From: Leptolyngbya sp. PCC 6406
Lineage (GTDB): Bacteria > Cyanobacteriota > Cyanobacteriia > Phormidesmidales > Phormidesmidaceae
Assembly (NCBI RefSeq): GCF_000332095.2
Contig: NZ_KI913949.1
Span: forward strand, 5,402,651-5,466,650
Direction of reading: 5' to 3'
DNA: 64,000 bases
The translations under genes and the position numbers were made by a program. Below, one piece after another: positions 51,302 through 60,856 of the stretch (position 1 is its first letter; each line of letters begins with the position of its first letter). A model generated the notes under the pieces. The model saw nothing but the letters and a program-made list of their open reading frames with translations. It searched no databases and was not told the origin of the DNA.

Positions 51302-52252
51302 ATGCCCTCTAACTATGTGATTGAGGCTCGTGATCTAACTAAGCAGTTTGATCGAACGCCGATTCTTCGGGATGTGGATTTACAGATTACTGCTGGCGAA
51401 GTCTATGGCTTAATTGGCCCCAATGGGGCTGGAAAAACCACCCTAATACGCCTCTTTGCCATGGCTGAACAGCCGACGATTGGGGAAATCTATTTGAATG
51501 GTCAAAAGGTGGTCTATGATCGTCCTCAATCAGAGTTGCAACGCTATATCGGTTACTTGCCTGATGACTATCCTCTCTATGAGGATCTGACGGTTTGGGA
51601 TTATTTAGACTATTTTGCCCGCTTATATTTTTTGACGGGTCGTCAGCGGACTCGACGGCTCCATGAGGTGCTGGAGTTGGTGAATCTGACCCATAAGCGC
51701 CAGAGCTTGGTGGGTACGTTGTCGCGGGGGATGAAGCAGCGGCTGGGACTGGCGCGAACCATTATCCATGAGCCTTTGCTGCTGCTGTTGGATGAGCCTG
51801 TGTCTGGTCTTGACCCCATTGCCCGTCAGCAATTTCGTGACATTATTATGACCTTGCGGGCGGCGGGGATGACGATTTTAATTTCGTCCCATGTCCTCAG
51901 TGATCTGGCGGAAATTTGTACAACTATCGGCATTATGGAGTTTGGATTCTTGTTGGAAAGTGCCCCCATTGCTAATCTATATCACCGCTTCAGTGAGCAA
52001 CGTTTGGCGATTCGTAGTTTGATGAATTTGGATGGGATAGCAGTTGCATTAAAACAATTTTCCTCAATCCATCAAGTGGAGTCAGATCAAGAGAAAGGCC
52101 AGATTGTTGCGACCTTTCAGGGGGGGAATGATGAGGCGGCGAAAATTTTGCGATCGCTGCTCAGCGACGGCTTTCAAATTCATGATTTCCATTGCACCCA
52201 GGAAAGTCTAGAAGATATTTTCTTCAAGCTTGGCCACGAAAATCCCAATTAA
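51302..52252 (+). CDS. ABC transporter ATP-binding protein (ABC-2 type)
   Basis: A 316-residue ATPase. Walker A is GPNGAGKTT (about residue 40), the Q-loop region is GYLPDDYPLYEDLTVWDYL, the signature is LSRGMKQRL, Walker B is LLLLLDEPVSGLDP, and the switch is SSH. The C-terminal 90 residues form the extra domain common in ABC-2 exporters. The SRGM signature variant is typical of the CcmA/NodI-like group. Its membrane partner follows 98 nt later. The likely role is export across the cytoplasmic membrane, substrate unknown. ATG 51302 gives the standard N-terminus (YVIEARDLTKQF). Confidence 0.9.
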   Translation: MPSNYVIEARDLTKQFDRTPILRDVDLQITAGEVYGLIGPNGAGKTTLIRLFAMAEQPTIGEIYLNGQKVVYDRPQSELQRYIGYLPDDYPLYEDLTVWDYLDYFARLYFLTGRQRTRRLHEVLELVNLTHKRQSLVGTLSRGMKQRLGLARTIIHEPLLLLLDEPVSGLDPIARQQFRDIIMTLRAAGMTILISSHVLSDLAEICTTIGIMEFGFLLESAPIANLYHRFSEQRLAIRSLMNLDGIAVALKQFSSIHQVESDQEKGQIVATFQGGNDEAAKILRSLLSDGFQIHDFHCTQESLEDIFFKLGHENPN

Positions 52253-52350
52253 TTAAAAGGTGGGCATTGCCCACCCTACGGGTGACAGCCAGGGAGTAGC
52301 CCTGGTTGTGATGAAGCTGCTCTGCAAAATTGATTCTGAGGCTAGCCCCC

Positions 52351-54606
52351 ATGTACTATTTGCGATCGCCCCGCGCCCTCTATTGGCACTGTCTGGATAC
52401 CCTGGGCAATTGGAACCCCCAACTGTTGCGGGAACTCAAAAGTCGTCTCAGGGTTGGTCCTGTCTTGCTGACTGTGGTGCTTTCTCTGCTGTTGCAGGCC
52501 GGGGTGGTGATGGGTTTTTGGGGGCATCTGCCCGATGACTTGAAGGATCACGACACCAGAATGGGCACTTTCCCGGATATTGACTTGTCAGTTTCGGGGC
52601 AAACCGTCAGCATTAGCGATGTCTTTGACCAGGTGCTGGTACATCCCGATGTCGGTGCCCTCCCGACCCAGCGACCGGATATCCGACCGGGCGATCGCCT
52701 GCTAGTGGTGAATGGTAATCCCATAGCAGCTATCAATCCCAATGCCGTCAGTTCTGATCAGGCATATCGAGATCAACAACTGAAGGAAGAACTGCTCAGA
52801 AATATTCGTACCAATGGGGCAGAAGTAACCTGGGGCAGAGACAGGGAATCGCCCCTGGCTCGTCGCTTGCTGGGCTCCATCATTGAGCTGACCCTGAGTC
52901 GTGAAGGCCGGGGGGAATTTACCGTAGCCTTGCCCAGGGCTTGGGTTACTGATATCCGGGGCCAATACTGCATCGTTGACCCTGCCAACCACACTGAGAC
53001 GTACAGCTACCCTCCCCGTTGCCTCCTCACCACCGATGGCAGTGCTTACCAGGTCAATTGGCAGCCTTGGTCCTGGAATGTGTTTTTGGCTATGGGCTCG
53101 ACCCTGGCGACGGTCGCCATTGGGCTGGGGTCATTTTTGTTGATCAGTAACCTGGGCCAAGAGGGGCAGCGGGGTACCCTGGCTCTGGTGCAATTGAGTC
53201 CTCGCTCTGGGTTAAGTGTGCTGCTGGGCCAACTGCTAGGGGTGCCCATTTGGGTCTATCTCAGCTTGGCACTGGCGCTGCCATTGCAACTGTATCTGGG
53301 GATTCAGGCTGGGTTGGGCCTGTTGCCGTTGGCCATCTTTTGCGCCGTCACTGCCCTGCACGGCACCGTGTTTTTCAGTGGGGCCATGGTGTTGGGGCTG
53401 TTGGCTCCCAAGCTGGCCCGCTTCTTGGCCTTTTTGGTCAGCTCTGGTTTTGCCTTTGCTGAGTTGTTCATGTTGCAAATGGGGCAGTTTCAAATGGGGC
53501 GCTATGGCTTCCAGCCCTCAATGAACTGGGTTGCCTTTTTCACGCCCTTTTTTGCCCTGGGGGATCTGTCGCGCATTGACCTGTCAAACCCTGGCAGTTC
53601 GCGATCATCTGGCTTGGTGCCGGATTATTGGGTGACTTGGTTCTTGGGTCATGATGTTGGGCGGCTGTCTTACCTAGTGCTGATGGTGACCCTGGGCCTA
53701 GGGTTGACCGTAGGGCTATGGCAAATGATGCTGCGCCGCTATGCCAATGGTCAACAGTCGCTCATGGCTCGCTCGTCTAGTTATTGGCTGACAGGGGCAG
53801 TTTGGATGCTGGTATTGGGCTTCACGCTGCTGCGGGAAGGAGGCTTTAGGGGCTTTTATGGCAATCTGGCTCCATTGATGTCGATAGCGGCTCTGGTTTT
53901 GGTGGGGCTGACAATCGCCCTCACCCCTCCTACCCGTCAAACCCTTCAGGATTGGGCTCGGTTTCGCCACCAGCGATCGCGGCCTACCCCAGCAGCCCCC
54001 GTTGGGCGGCGGTCTTCTCTATGGCGAGAGCTGATTTGGGCAGACAATAGCCCCCCCGCCGTGGCCCTCAGCCTCCACGCCCTGCTGATCGCGGCATTGA
54101 CCGTAGCCTGGATCGGGTGGGCTGTGATTAGCCAAGGATACGGGGTCACACCTCTATCTGATTTACCTTCAGATTATCCGTGGCTGATGCGGTTTTGGTG
54201 GTTGGATGATGTGTTTCGTGTGATTAGCCTTTTGGCCATGGCGATCATTTATGGGCTCTTGGCGCAACTCATTTACCTCAGCCCCTTAAAGCGATCGGCC
54301 ATTTGGGCCTTAGCAATGGTGTTGGTAGGGATAGCGCTCCAGACTGTTGCGGTGATCAATGGATTTACTTGGCTCAACAGCTTGGGGATCGAGCAGAGTG
54401 TATCCGCATTGCTCTTGGGTGCGTTCAGCCCGTGGCAGTCTTTAGGAAGCTGGCCTATCTTCATTCTCAGTTGCGTGGTTCAGGGGACGGCGATCGCCGC
54501 TCTCGGTACCCTACACTGGCGGCAAGTGCAACGGATTGGCCAATCCAATACCCAAGCCCTGCTCAATGCCCCTCCCCGACGACTGCGCCATGGCCGTGAA
54601 GTTTAG
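52351..54606 (+). CDS. ABC-2 type permease with a PDZ-like insert
   Basis: A 751-residue membrane protein. The N-terminus MYYLRSPRALYWHCLDTLGNWNPQLLRELKSRL is followed by a first helix (VGPVLLTVVLSLLLQAGVVMGFW) and a 200-residue soluble loop. About six helices follow (NVFLAMGSTLATVAIGLGSFLLI, GVPIWVYLSLALALP, GTVFFSGAMVLGLLAPKLARFLAFLV and others), then a second membrane part. The loop contains PTQRPDIRPGDRLLVVNGNPIAAINPNA, which looks like a PDZ peptide-binding segment. A PDZ-like domain within an ABC-2 permease is uncommon. ATG at 52351. It pairs with the ATPase just upstream. Confidence 0.75.
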   Translation: MYYLRSPRALYWHCLDTLGNWNPQLLRELKSRLRVGPVLLTVVLSLLLQAGVVMGFWGHLPDDLKDHDTRMGTFPDIDLSVSGQTVSISDVFDQVLVHPDVGALPTQRPDIRPGDRLLVVNGNPIAAINPNAVSSDQAYRDQQLKEELLRNIRTNGAEVTWGRDRESPLARRLLGSIIELTLSREGRGEFTVALPRAWVTDIRGQYCIVDPANHTETYSYPPRCLLTTDGSAYQVNWQPWSWNVFLAMGSTLATVAIGLGSFLLISNLGQEGQRGTLALVQLSPRSGLSVLLGQLLGVPIWVYLSLALALPLQLYLGIQAGLGLLPLAIFCAVTALHGTVFFSGAMVLGLLAPKLARFLAFLVSSGFAFAELFMLQMGQFQMGRYGFQPSMNWVAFFTPFFALGDLSRIDLSNPGSSRSSGLVPDYWVTWFLGHDVGRLSYLVLMVTLGLGLTVGLWQMMLRRYANGQQSLMARSSSYWLTGAVWMLVLGFTLLREGGFRGFYGNLAPLMSIAALVLVGLTIALTPPTRQTLQDWARFRHQRSRPTPAAPVGRRSSLWRELIWADNSPPAVALSLHALLIAALTVAWIGWAVISQGYGVTPLSDLPSDYPWLMRFWWLDDVFRVISLLAMAIIYGLLAQLIYLSPLKRSAIWALAMVLVGIALQTVAVINGFTWLNSLGIEQSVSALLLGAFSPWQSLGSWPIFILSCVVQGTAIAALGTLHWRQVQRIGQSNTQALLNAPPRRLRHGREV

Positions 54607-54687
54607 GGTAATCCTCGAACCAGGCGGCCCCATCCTGCACAAGGCTTAATCTAGCCTACTGGCTTAGCAACGTGCAGTTGGGTGGCA

Positions 54688-54729
54688 CCTATCCCGGAGG
54701 GCGCACAGGCGTAAGCCCTCCGGGATAGG
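54688..54729. terminator. Hairpin after the ABC-2 permease gene
   Basis: CCTATCCCGGAGGG pairs perfectly with CCCTCCGGGATAGG across a 14-nt loop. It is 82 nt after the permease stop. No T-run follows. Confidence 0.5.
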
Positions 54730-54858
54730 CATACTCAATGACGATGGATACCGCTATACTTCACTTTCCCCATCGCGAAATACGATAGACATGGGCATCT
54801 ATATATAGGGACGATGGCACCCAGTTATAACTACCCCCATAGTTTGGGGTAGGGGCGG

Positions 54859-55143
54859 ATGGATAAGAATCAGCGGGAAAATCGTCGCAAAGCTGAAGAA
54901 AAATTCAAACGGGCCTTGGATGAACTAGAGGCGGCCTTAGGATCCCAGTCTCCTCAGGCGGAGACCCCTGCTGCTGAGGCGAGTTCTGTGACGCCTGATG
55001 TTACTGAGCCTGAAGACAGGGAGGCGCTTATTCCGGGTTCAGAGGACTGGGAGCGGGCTTTGGCAGAAGCTGCCCACGACATTGAGCAGTTTATGTCTGA
55101 GTATTCCAGTTTCCCCTCACGAGAGGAGGAGGAGGATGTCTAG
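54859..55143 (+). CDS. Small acidic conserved protein, partially duplicated at 61146
   Basis: A 94-residue protein with a helical, charged N-terminus (MDKNQRENRRKAEEKFKRALDELEAALGS), a Pro/Thr/Glu linker and a tail PGSEDWERALAEAAHDIEQFMSEYSSFPSREEEEDV. Not recognised. The stop codon TAG is part of the end of a MITE-C copy, so the element fixes the C-terminus. CTACCCC...GGGGTAG directly before the start could pair and cover the ribosome site. The last 46 codons recur identically in the mosaic region at 61146-61283. Confidence 0.6.
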   Translation: MDKNQRENRRKAEEKFKRALDELEAALGSQSPQAETPAAEASSVTPDVTEPEDREALIPGSEDWERALAEAAHDIEQFMSEYSSFPSREEEEDV

Positions 55144-55204
55144 TACTGAGCGGCGTAAATACTCTAACCGTTCAATCGTGGCACACCTCGGCCCCTCTCC
55201 CTAG
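55140..55204 (-). repeat. MITE-C copy 3 (truncated)
   Basis: CTAGTACTGAGCGGCGTAAAT at 55140 is a terminal repeat of MITE-C; the other end is missing after GGCCCCTCTCCCTAG. It supplies the stop codon of the preceding gene. Next comes the palindrome CCGTCAATTAATGATTGACGG at 55209-55229. Confidence 0.65.
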
Positions 55205-55295
55205 TGTTCCGTCAATTAATGATTGACGGGTGACCGCAACCCTGGAGTTTAGTTGGGGTTAAATTTTGACGGGTCGAAGACCCTCAAAATTTTAC

Positions 55296-55340
55296 TGACA
55301 GACCTCTAGCACTCCCTGGGAGAGTGCTAGAGGTCTGTCA
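55296..55340. repeat. Perfect 19-bp-stem hairpin
   Basis: TGACAGACCTCTAGCACTC and its exact complement surround a 7-nt loop. It could be a terminator, or the relic of a palindromic mobile element. The 396-bp stretch between the small gene and tpsA holds only this, the MITE-C copy, two shorter palindromes and the putative promoter. Confidence 0.6.
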
Positions 55341-55539
55341 ACTTTACCTTATCCCTCTTTCTTGAATGCCGTCAGGCTATATCCCTTCCCCCGGCTTCAA
55401 CTCCGCTCAGCCAACGGGAGAAGGGGGGCCGGAAAGTCTTATCCATTTCTGAAGCGATCGTGAATAAGTTCCGCACCGTCAGAAATAGGGATGGTTTAGA
55501 TCCGTGCATTTCCCATTTCTCCAGTGGAGCTGACCTGCT

Positions 55540-58500
55540 ATGCGCATCGCCAAGAAAGAATCCATTGCCCTCGCATTTATGCTGCTCGGACTGAGCTGGG
55601 CTACCCCCGTCCAGAGCCAAGAGATTACCCCCACCAATGATGGCACGGGTACGACAGTGAACTTTGATGCCGTCACCCAGACCTACACGATCAACGGCGG
55701 CACCCAAATTGATGCCAACCTGTTCCACAGTTTTCAGCAGTTTGGCCTCAGCACGGGAGAAATCGCCAACTTTCTAGCCAATCCCAGCGTGGTCAATATC
55801 CTGGCTCGGGTGACCGGGGGCCAAGCCTCCGTCATTGATGGCCTCTTGCAGGTGAGCGGCGGCAGCAATGCCAATTTGTTCCTGATCAATCCAGCCGGAA
55901 TTTTGCTGGGACGCAACGCCAGCCTCAACCTGGCCGGATCATTCTCCGCCAGCACCGCCAGCGGCATCGCCTTTGGGGACGAGATTTTTAGCGCCAGTGG
56001 TCAGTCGCCCACCGGGGCTTTGGGGGGCGCTCCATCGGGCTATGTGTTCCTGGGTAATGAGGGCATCCTGCTCAACGAAGCCGATTTACAGGTGGCACCA
56101 GGGCAGGGCATTACCCTAGCTGGGGGCACCGTAGTGAATACCGACACCTTGACCGCCCCCAGCGGCACCGTGTCCATTGTGGCGGTGCCCGAAGCTGGGA
56201 TCCTGCAAATTTCCCAGGCGGGGCTGGTGTTGAGTTTGGCCCTGCCCACGGCCCAAGTTCAAGCCCTGGCGGCGGGGAATGGCTTCACGCCATTGGCCTT
56301 ACCCGCCCTACTTGCTGGGGAATGGGGTGGAAATGCCACCACCGTTTCTACCCGGTCCGATGGGGCGATCGTCCTATCCAGCGGGGCAGCGGTGAACCCA
56401 GGGGCTGGAGCCACCACTGTCGCTGGAACCGTGGATGTGTCCGGTTCCCAGGGGGGCCAAATTCAAGTCCTGGGTCAAGAGGTTGCCCTGTCCGGCGCGA
56501 CTCTGACGGCCACCGGAAACCAGGGGGGCGGTGCAGTCCTCGTTGGGGGCGATTATCTGGGACAGGGTGCCATTCCCACCGCCCAAACCACCCAGGTGGA
56601 TGCCACCAGCCGCATTGAGGCCGATGCCCTGGATATCGGCAATGGGGGTCGGGTGATTGTCTGGGCCGATGGCGATACGGTGTTTGGCGGTCAAATCTCT
56701 GCCCAGGGGGGAGCCCAAGGGGGCGATGGCGGTTTTGTGGAAACCTCCGGTGCTGGTCGCCTGACGGTGCAGCCAGGGGCTCAGGTCTTCACCGCTGCCC
56801 CCCAAGGGGACTGGGGCACATGGCTATTGGATCCCCTGGATCTCGTGGTGGAAGTGGGGGGCACCGCCACCATTACCGGGGGTACCAACGATCCGTTGGC
56901 CAGTACCATTGATGCGACCACCATCGTTACAGCCCTAGGGGGCTCCAACGTCACCCTCCAGGCCACGAATTCAATCAGGGTCGATGCCGCCATCAATAGC
57001 AGCAGTGGGCGCAATTTGACCCTGGCATCCCCCACGGTGAACCTGAATCAGCCCATCACCCTGGGGCTTGGGGGCAGACTGTTTGGCACCGCCGGCACGG
57101 TGAATGTGGGAGCCAGTGGCAGTGTGCGGAATGGCCTTGATGTGGCAGCAGCGGGGGCGACGGTCAATATTGCCGCTGGGACTTTTACCGAAGCCAGTAC
57201 CCTGGAGATCTGGCGACCTGTCACCCTGACGGGGGCGGGGGCAGGCAACACGATCCTGAGTGGTAATAACACCCACCGGGTCTTGGAAGTGAGGACTACC
57301 TTTACCGGTACTGTCACCCTCAATGATTTGACCGTGGCCAATGGCAACCCAGCCCTTGGTTCAGGGGGTGGCTTCTTGAACCTCTCCTATCCAACGGTTA
57401 ACCTGGTCGTGAATAACTCGACCTTCAGGGATAACCAAGCCAACAGCCCAGTCGCTGGCGGTGGTGGAGCCATTGCTAGCAATGGGCCAGTGGTCATCAA
57501 CAACTCCAACATTACTAATAATTTCTCCGGTGGCGTTGGTGGGGGCATTAACGCTGTCCGTGGCCTAGTCTTGAATAACACCACCGTGTCTAACAACACA
57601 GCCACGGGTGCGGGGGGCGGGATTCACAGTTGGGGGACGGCGACCCTGAATAACTCCACCGTGTCCGGTAATCGCACCCTGGTGGGATTGCCCAATGCCA
57701 ATGGCGGGGGCATTTCCGCTCGTGCTCCCCTAACCCTGAACAACACTACGGTGACTGGGAATAGCTCTATCCGACATGGGGGTGGCATTGCCGGGTTTGG
57801 GGCCGGTACGATCCAGGTGAATGGCTCCACCATCTCCAACAACACCACCGCCTTGGATGGGGGCGGCATTTACGACAGTTCTGGCACCACCATTGTGTTG
57901 GTGGGCTCCACGGTGTCGGGCAACACCGCCGGGAACGATGGCGGGGGCCTGCGGGGGGGGAGCTTGTTTTTGAGCAACAGCACCATCTCCAGTAATCGGG
58001 CCGGACAGGACGGGGGCGGTATCTACAGCACCAGTCCCGTCACCAATAACTTTGTGCTGAATAACACCACCGTGTCGGGCAACACCGCCGATCGCAATGG
58101 GGGCGGTATTTATAGTCGCAACCTGACCCTCAACAACGCCACCATTGCCTTCAACCGGGCCGATGGCGACAACAACGGCGTAGGGGATGGCGGCGGCATC
58201 GCCTTTCTGTTCAATAACAACAACATCATCCGCAACAGCATCATTGCGGGCAACAGCAGTTCCGGTGGAGCCGCATCCGACATTCTGGGTGGGCTCGGGA
58301 TCACCCAATTCACCCATAGTCTGATTCAAACCACAGCGGGGATCACCAGTGGCGTACCAGTGGATGGGGTGAATGGCAATGTGGTGGGCCAAGCTCCCCT
58401 CCTGGCAGCCCTGGCCAATAACGGTGGCCCCACCCAGACCCATGAACTCTTGGCGGGGAGCCTTGCCATTGATGGCAGCAATGCCGATGCTATCCCCACG

Positions 58501-58878
58501 GATCAGCGGGGAGCCGCAGCGGTGGGGGTTCGGGACATGGGAGCCTTTGAGTCTGGATTAACCACCATTGTGACCAATCCTCTGCTGCCCCCGGTGACGC
58601 CACCGGGTATTCCCCCCAGCTCTGTGGCCCCCAGTGCGCTACCCAGTTCCCCCTTAGCGGCGGTGGGCGATCGCCCCGATCACTTCCGGGTGGGACGGGC
58701 GTTCTTGCCCTATCCAGAGGATGCGCCCAGACCCCCCATCCTCACGATTGACCCGGCCTTTGCGGCGGAACTGGGGCTGGATGCAGCCCCTAATCCCCCC
58801 GTTTGCGCTACGGATGGCGACCGCGATCGCGATGACTGTGCTCCAGAGGCGGTCACGGATCCGGATGCCCAGCCTTAG
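55540..58878 (+). CDS. TpsA-type filamentous haemagglutinin-like adhesin
   Basis: An 1112-residue exported protein. The signal peptide is MRIAKKESIALAFMLLGLSWATPVQSQ. A two-partner-secretion domain (residues 30-300) carries NLFLINPAGILLGRNASL with the NPxG motif at N117. A long beta-helix of Asn/Thr/Gly repeats (NNTTVSGNTA...GGGI) follows, then a short tail with PTQTHELLAGSLAIDGSN and DMGAFES, as in parallel-beta-helix 'choice-of-anchor' proteins. The TPS domain directs export through a TpsB pore, encoded 312 nt downstream. It probably works as a cell-surface adhesin or shed factor. A part (57793-57877) recurs in the mosaic at 61411-61495. Confidence 0.9.
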   Translation: MRIAKKESIALAFMLLGLSWATPVQSQEITPTNDGTGTTVNFDAVTQTYTINGGTQIDANLFHSFQQFGLSTGEIANFLANPSVVNILARVTGGQASVIDGLLQVSGGSNANLFLINPAGILLGRNASLNLAGSFSASTASGIAFGDEIFSASGQSPTGALGGAPSGYVFLGNEGILLNEADLQVAPGQGITLAGGTVVNTDTLTAPSGTVSIVAVPEAGILQISQAGLVLSLALPTAQVQALAAGNGFTPLALPALLAGEWGGNATTVSTRSDGAIVLSSGAAVNPGAGATTVAGTVDVSGSQGGQIQVLGQEVALSGATLTATGNQGGGAVLVGGDYLGQGAIPTAQTTQVDATSRIEADALDIGNGGRVIVWADGDTVFGGQISAQGGAQGGDGGFVETSGAGRLTVQPGAQVFTAAPQGDWGTWLLDPLDLVVEVGGTATITGGTNDPLASTIDATTIVTALGGSNVTLQATNSIRVDAAINSSSGRNLTLASPTVNLNQPITLGLGGRLFGTAGTVNVGASGSVRNGLDVAAAGATVNIAAGTFTEASTLEIWRPVTLTGAGAGNTILSGNNTHRVLEVRTTFTGTVTLNDLTVANGNPALGSGGGFLNLSYPTVNLVVNNSTFRDNQANSPVAGGGGAIASNGPVVINNSNITNNFSGGVGGGINAVRGLVLNNTTVSNNTATGAGGGIHSWGTATLNNSTVSGNRTLVGLPNANGGGISARAPLTLNNTTVTGNSSIRHGGGIAGFGAGTIQVNGSTISNNTTALDGGGIYDSSGTTIVLVGSTVSGNTAGNDGGGLRGGSLFLSNSTISSNRAGQDGGGIYSTSPVTNNFVLNNTTVSGNTADRNGGGIYSRNLTLNNATIAFNRADGDNNGVGDGGGIAFLFNNNNIIRNSIIAGNSSSGGAASDILGGLGITQFTHSLIQTTAGITSGVPVDGVNGNVVGQAPLLAALANNGGPTQTHELLAGSLAIDGSNADAIPTDQRGAAAVGVRDMGAFESGLTTIVTNPLLPPVTPPGIPPSSVAPSALPSSPLAAVGDRPDHFRVGRAFLPYPEDAPRPPILTIDPAFAAELGLDAAPNPPVCATDGDRDRDDCAPEAVTDPDAQP

Positions 58879-58998
58879 GGCCTCGTCAAGCTTCAATTCG
58901 TAGGCTGGGCCAGCGCTAGCGTGACCCAGCAAATCGTTGCCTGTGCTGGGTTTCACCGTGCTCCAGAGATGGCCACGGATCCGGATGCCCAGCCTTAG
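58838..58998 (+). repeat. Duplication of the tpsA 3' end, 120 bp apart
   Basis: GTGCTCCAGAG...CCCAGCCTTAG at 58838-58878 (the last 13 codons and stop of tpsA) recurs at 58958-58998 with a few differences, exactly 120 bp later. The second copy also occurs in the mosaic region (about 61512-61552). Confidence 0.65.
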
Positions 58999-59053
58999 CG
59001 GACAGCCATCCTGCGGTGCATCGCTGGCGCGGATGCACCCTACAACTCAAGGG

Positions 59054-59105
59054 AGGCAGAGCCTCCGGCGGAGGTGCCCAGGCAGAGCCAGGGCACCAGG
59101 AAAGG
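59054..59105 (+). repeat. Dispersed repeat (gaggcagagcctc...gcccaggcagagcc)
   Basis: An inverted copy lies at 60857-60913, on the other side of tpsB, and a direct copy at 61608-61655 in the mosaic. The gap 58879-59190 holds this and the tandem copy above. Confidence 0.65.
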
Positions 59106-59190
59106 GATCGCCCCTCCGGTGGCATCCTGCATTGGGCGCGAAGCCTCGCGCCCCTACCGGCCCATCCACCCATCCACCCTCACACCCCCC

Positions 59191-60831
59191 ATGACCCACT
59201 CCCTGCCCCTGTCCCTCGCTCTCCTGCTCCTCAGCTTGACTGCCCCTGCCTACGCTCAAGTTGACCCATCCTTTGATCCCCTGCCGTTACCAGAGCCGTT
59301 ACCAGAAGAGCCTGCCCTGGAGAGCCCGGAACCCTCGACAGTGCCCGATGCCTCGGAGGACACCACCCCGATCGCCGTTACCCAGATTCAAATCCAAGGC
59401 AGCACCGTTTTCAGTGCCGCAGACTTGGCGGAGCTGGTGGCCCCCTACGAAAATCGCACCCTGACGTTTGGGGAACTGCAAGCCCTGGCCCAATTGCTGA
59501 ACCAGCGCTATCTGGAGGCGGGCTATATCACCACTCAGGTGCGGATTCCAGAGCAGGTGATCACCGATGGCATTGTGGTGATCGAAGTGCTGGAGGGGGA
59601 ACTGGCGGAGATTATCGTAACTGATGAGAGTCGCTACCGTGACTACATCACTAGCCGCCTAAACTTGGCCAGCACCGCCCCCCTGAGCCAACCCGAACTC
59701 GAAGCGCAGTTACAGCTATTGCAATTGGGGGGCTTATTTGACACCGTGAGCGCTCAACTTCAGGCGGGCGATGGCCCCGGCACCAGCCGCTTAACGGTCT
59801 CTGTGGAGGAGGCCAACCCTTTTCAGGGGGAGGTGTTTGTAGACAACTATTCTCCCCGCAGTGTGGGAGAGACGCGGGTGGGTAGTCGCCTGAGCTATCG
59901 CAGCCTGCTGGCCCTGGGGGATACCTTGAGTCTGGCGGTCACCACCACCCAGACGGAAGGAGCCCAAGCCTATACCCTGGGCTATCAAGTCCCGGTTAGT
60001 CCCCAGGATGCCACCGTGAGGCTGGGGTTCAGCTACGAAAACTTCCGGATCACGGACGATAGCAATCCGATCTTTAACCTGGGTATTCGGGGTAATGCCC
60101 AGGTCTACGAGGCGGAGTTTCGCTATCCGCTCATTCGCTCTCCCCAGGAGGAGTTGGCTCTGGGTCTGGGGTTTCGCCATCGGGATGGCCAGAGTGTGAT
60201 CTTGGGGGCAATCACCTTCCCTAACCGCACCAGTGTGCTGCAATTTTCCCAAGACTATCTACGGCGGGACGGCTCTGGCGCTTGGGTGGCGCGATCGCAA
60301 TTTAATCTAGGCACCGATTGGTTTGATGCCACCCTCAACCCCGACCCCCAACCGGATGGTCAATTTCTTTCTTGGCTGGGGCAGGTGCAGCGGGTGCAGC
60401 GGTTAAACCCAGACAATCTTTTGATTGTGCGGGCCGATCTGCAACTGAGTGGTGATTCTCTGCTGGGCAGTGAGCAGTTTGTGATTGGCGGGGGGCAGTC
60501 GGTGCGGGGCTATCGCCAGAATGTGCGAAGCGGCGATGGTGGCCTGCGTCTGTCTGTGGAAAACCGCATTGTGGTAAATCGCCGTCTGGATGGCAGCCCC
60601 CGCCTGCAACTGGTGCCTTTTATGGATTGGGGGGCGGTGTGGTTTAACAACCCAGCCACCCAGCCCACCCAGCAAAATGTGCTGTGGGGGACGGGGCTGG
60701 GGGTGATCTTTACGCCTCTATCGGGGCTAGAGGCCCGGTTGGAGGCGGGCATTCCCCTGATCAATCTGCGGGAAATTACAGATCAGGGCGGCGGCGCTCA
60801 ACTGCATTTTTCCTTGGGTTATCGCTGGTAG
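59191..60831 (+). CDS. TpsB-type outer-membrane transporter (ShlB/FhaC/HecB family)
   Basis: A 546-residue outer-membrane protein. The signal peptide is MTHSLPLSLALLLLSLTAPAYAQ, followed by a proline-rich linker. POTRA domains follow (IAVTQIQIQGSTVFSAADLAELVAPYENRTLTFGELQALAQLLNQRYLEAGYITT), then a beta-barrel (VDNYSPRSVGETRVGSRLSYRSLLALGD and onward). The loop-6 motif is VRGYRQN, and the C-terminus LHFSLGYRW ends in an aromatic residue. It is the secretion pore for the TpsA encoded upstream. ATG 59191 gives a proper signal peptide. Two copies of a dispersed repeat flank the gene in opposite orientation. Confidence 0.93.
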   Translation: MTHSLPLSLALLLLSLTAPAYAQVDPSFDPLPLPEPLPEEPALESPEPSTVPDASEDTTPIAVTQIQIQGSTVFSAADLAELVAPYENRTLTFGELQALAQLLNQRYLEAGYITTQVRIPEQVITDGIVVIEVLEGELAEIIVTDESRYRDYITSRLNLASTAPLSQPELEAQLQLLQLGGLFDTVSAQLQAGDGPGTSRLTVSVEEANPFQGEVFVDNYSPRSVGETRVGSRLSYRSLLALGDTLSLAVTTTQTEGAQAYTLGYQVPVSPQDATVRLGFSYENFRITDDSNPIFNLGIRGNAQVYEAEFRYPLIRSPQEELALGLGFRHRDGQSVILGAITFPNRTSVLQFSQDYLRRDGSGAWVARSQFNLGTDWFDATLNPDPQPDGQFLSWLGQVQRVQRLNPDNLLIVRADLQLSGDSLLGSEQFVIGGGQSVRGYRQNVRSGDGGLRLSVENRIVVNRRLDGSPRLQLVPFMDWGAVWFNNPATQPTQQNVLWGTGLGVIFTPLSGLEARLEAGIPLINLREITDQGGGAQLHFSLGYRW

Positions 60832-60856
60832 GGGGTGACCAGGGTGGGGGTCGAAG

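Noticed and set aside
51088..51303. 71-codon minus-strand frame before the ABC ATPase gene
   Set aside because: The peptide looks plausible but matches no family, and it overlaps the repeated leader element; too weak to call.
57730..58443. 237-codon minus-strand frame
   Set aside because: Antisense to the repetitive tpsA beta-helix; a compositional artefact.
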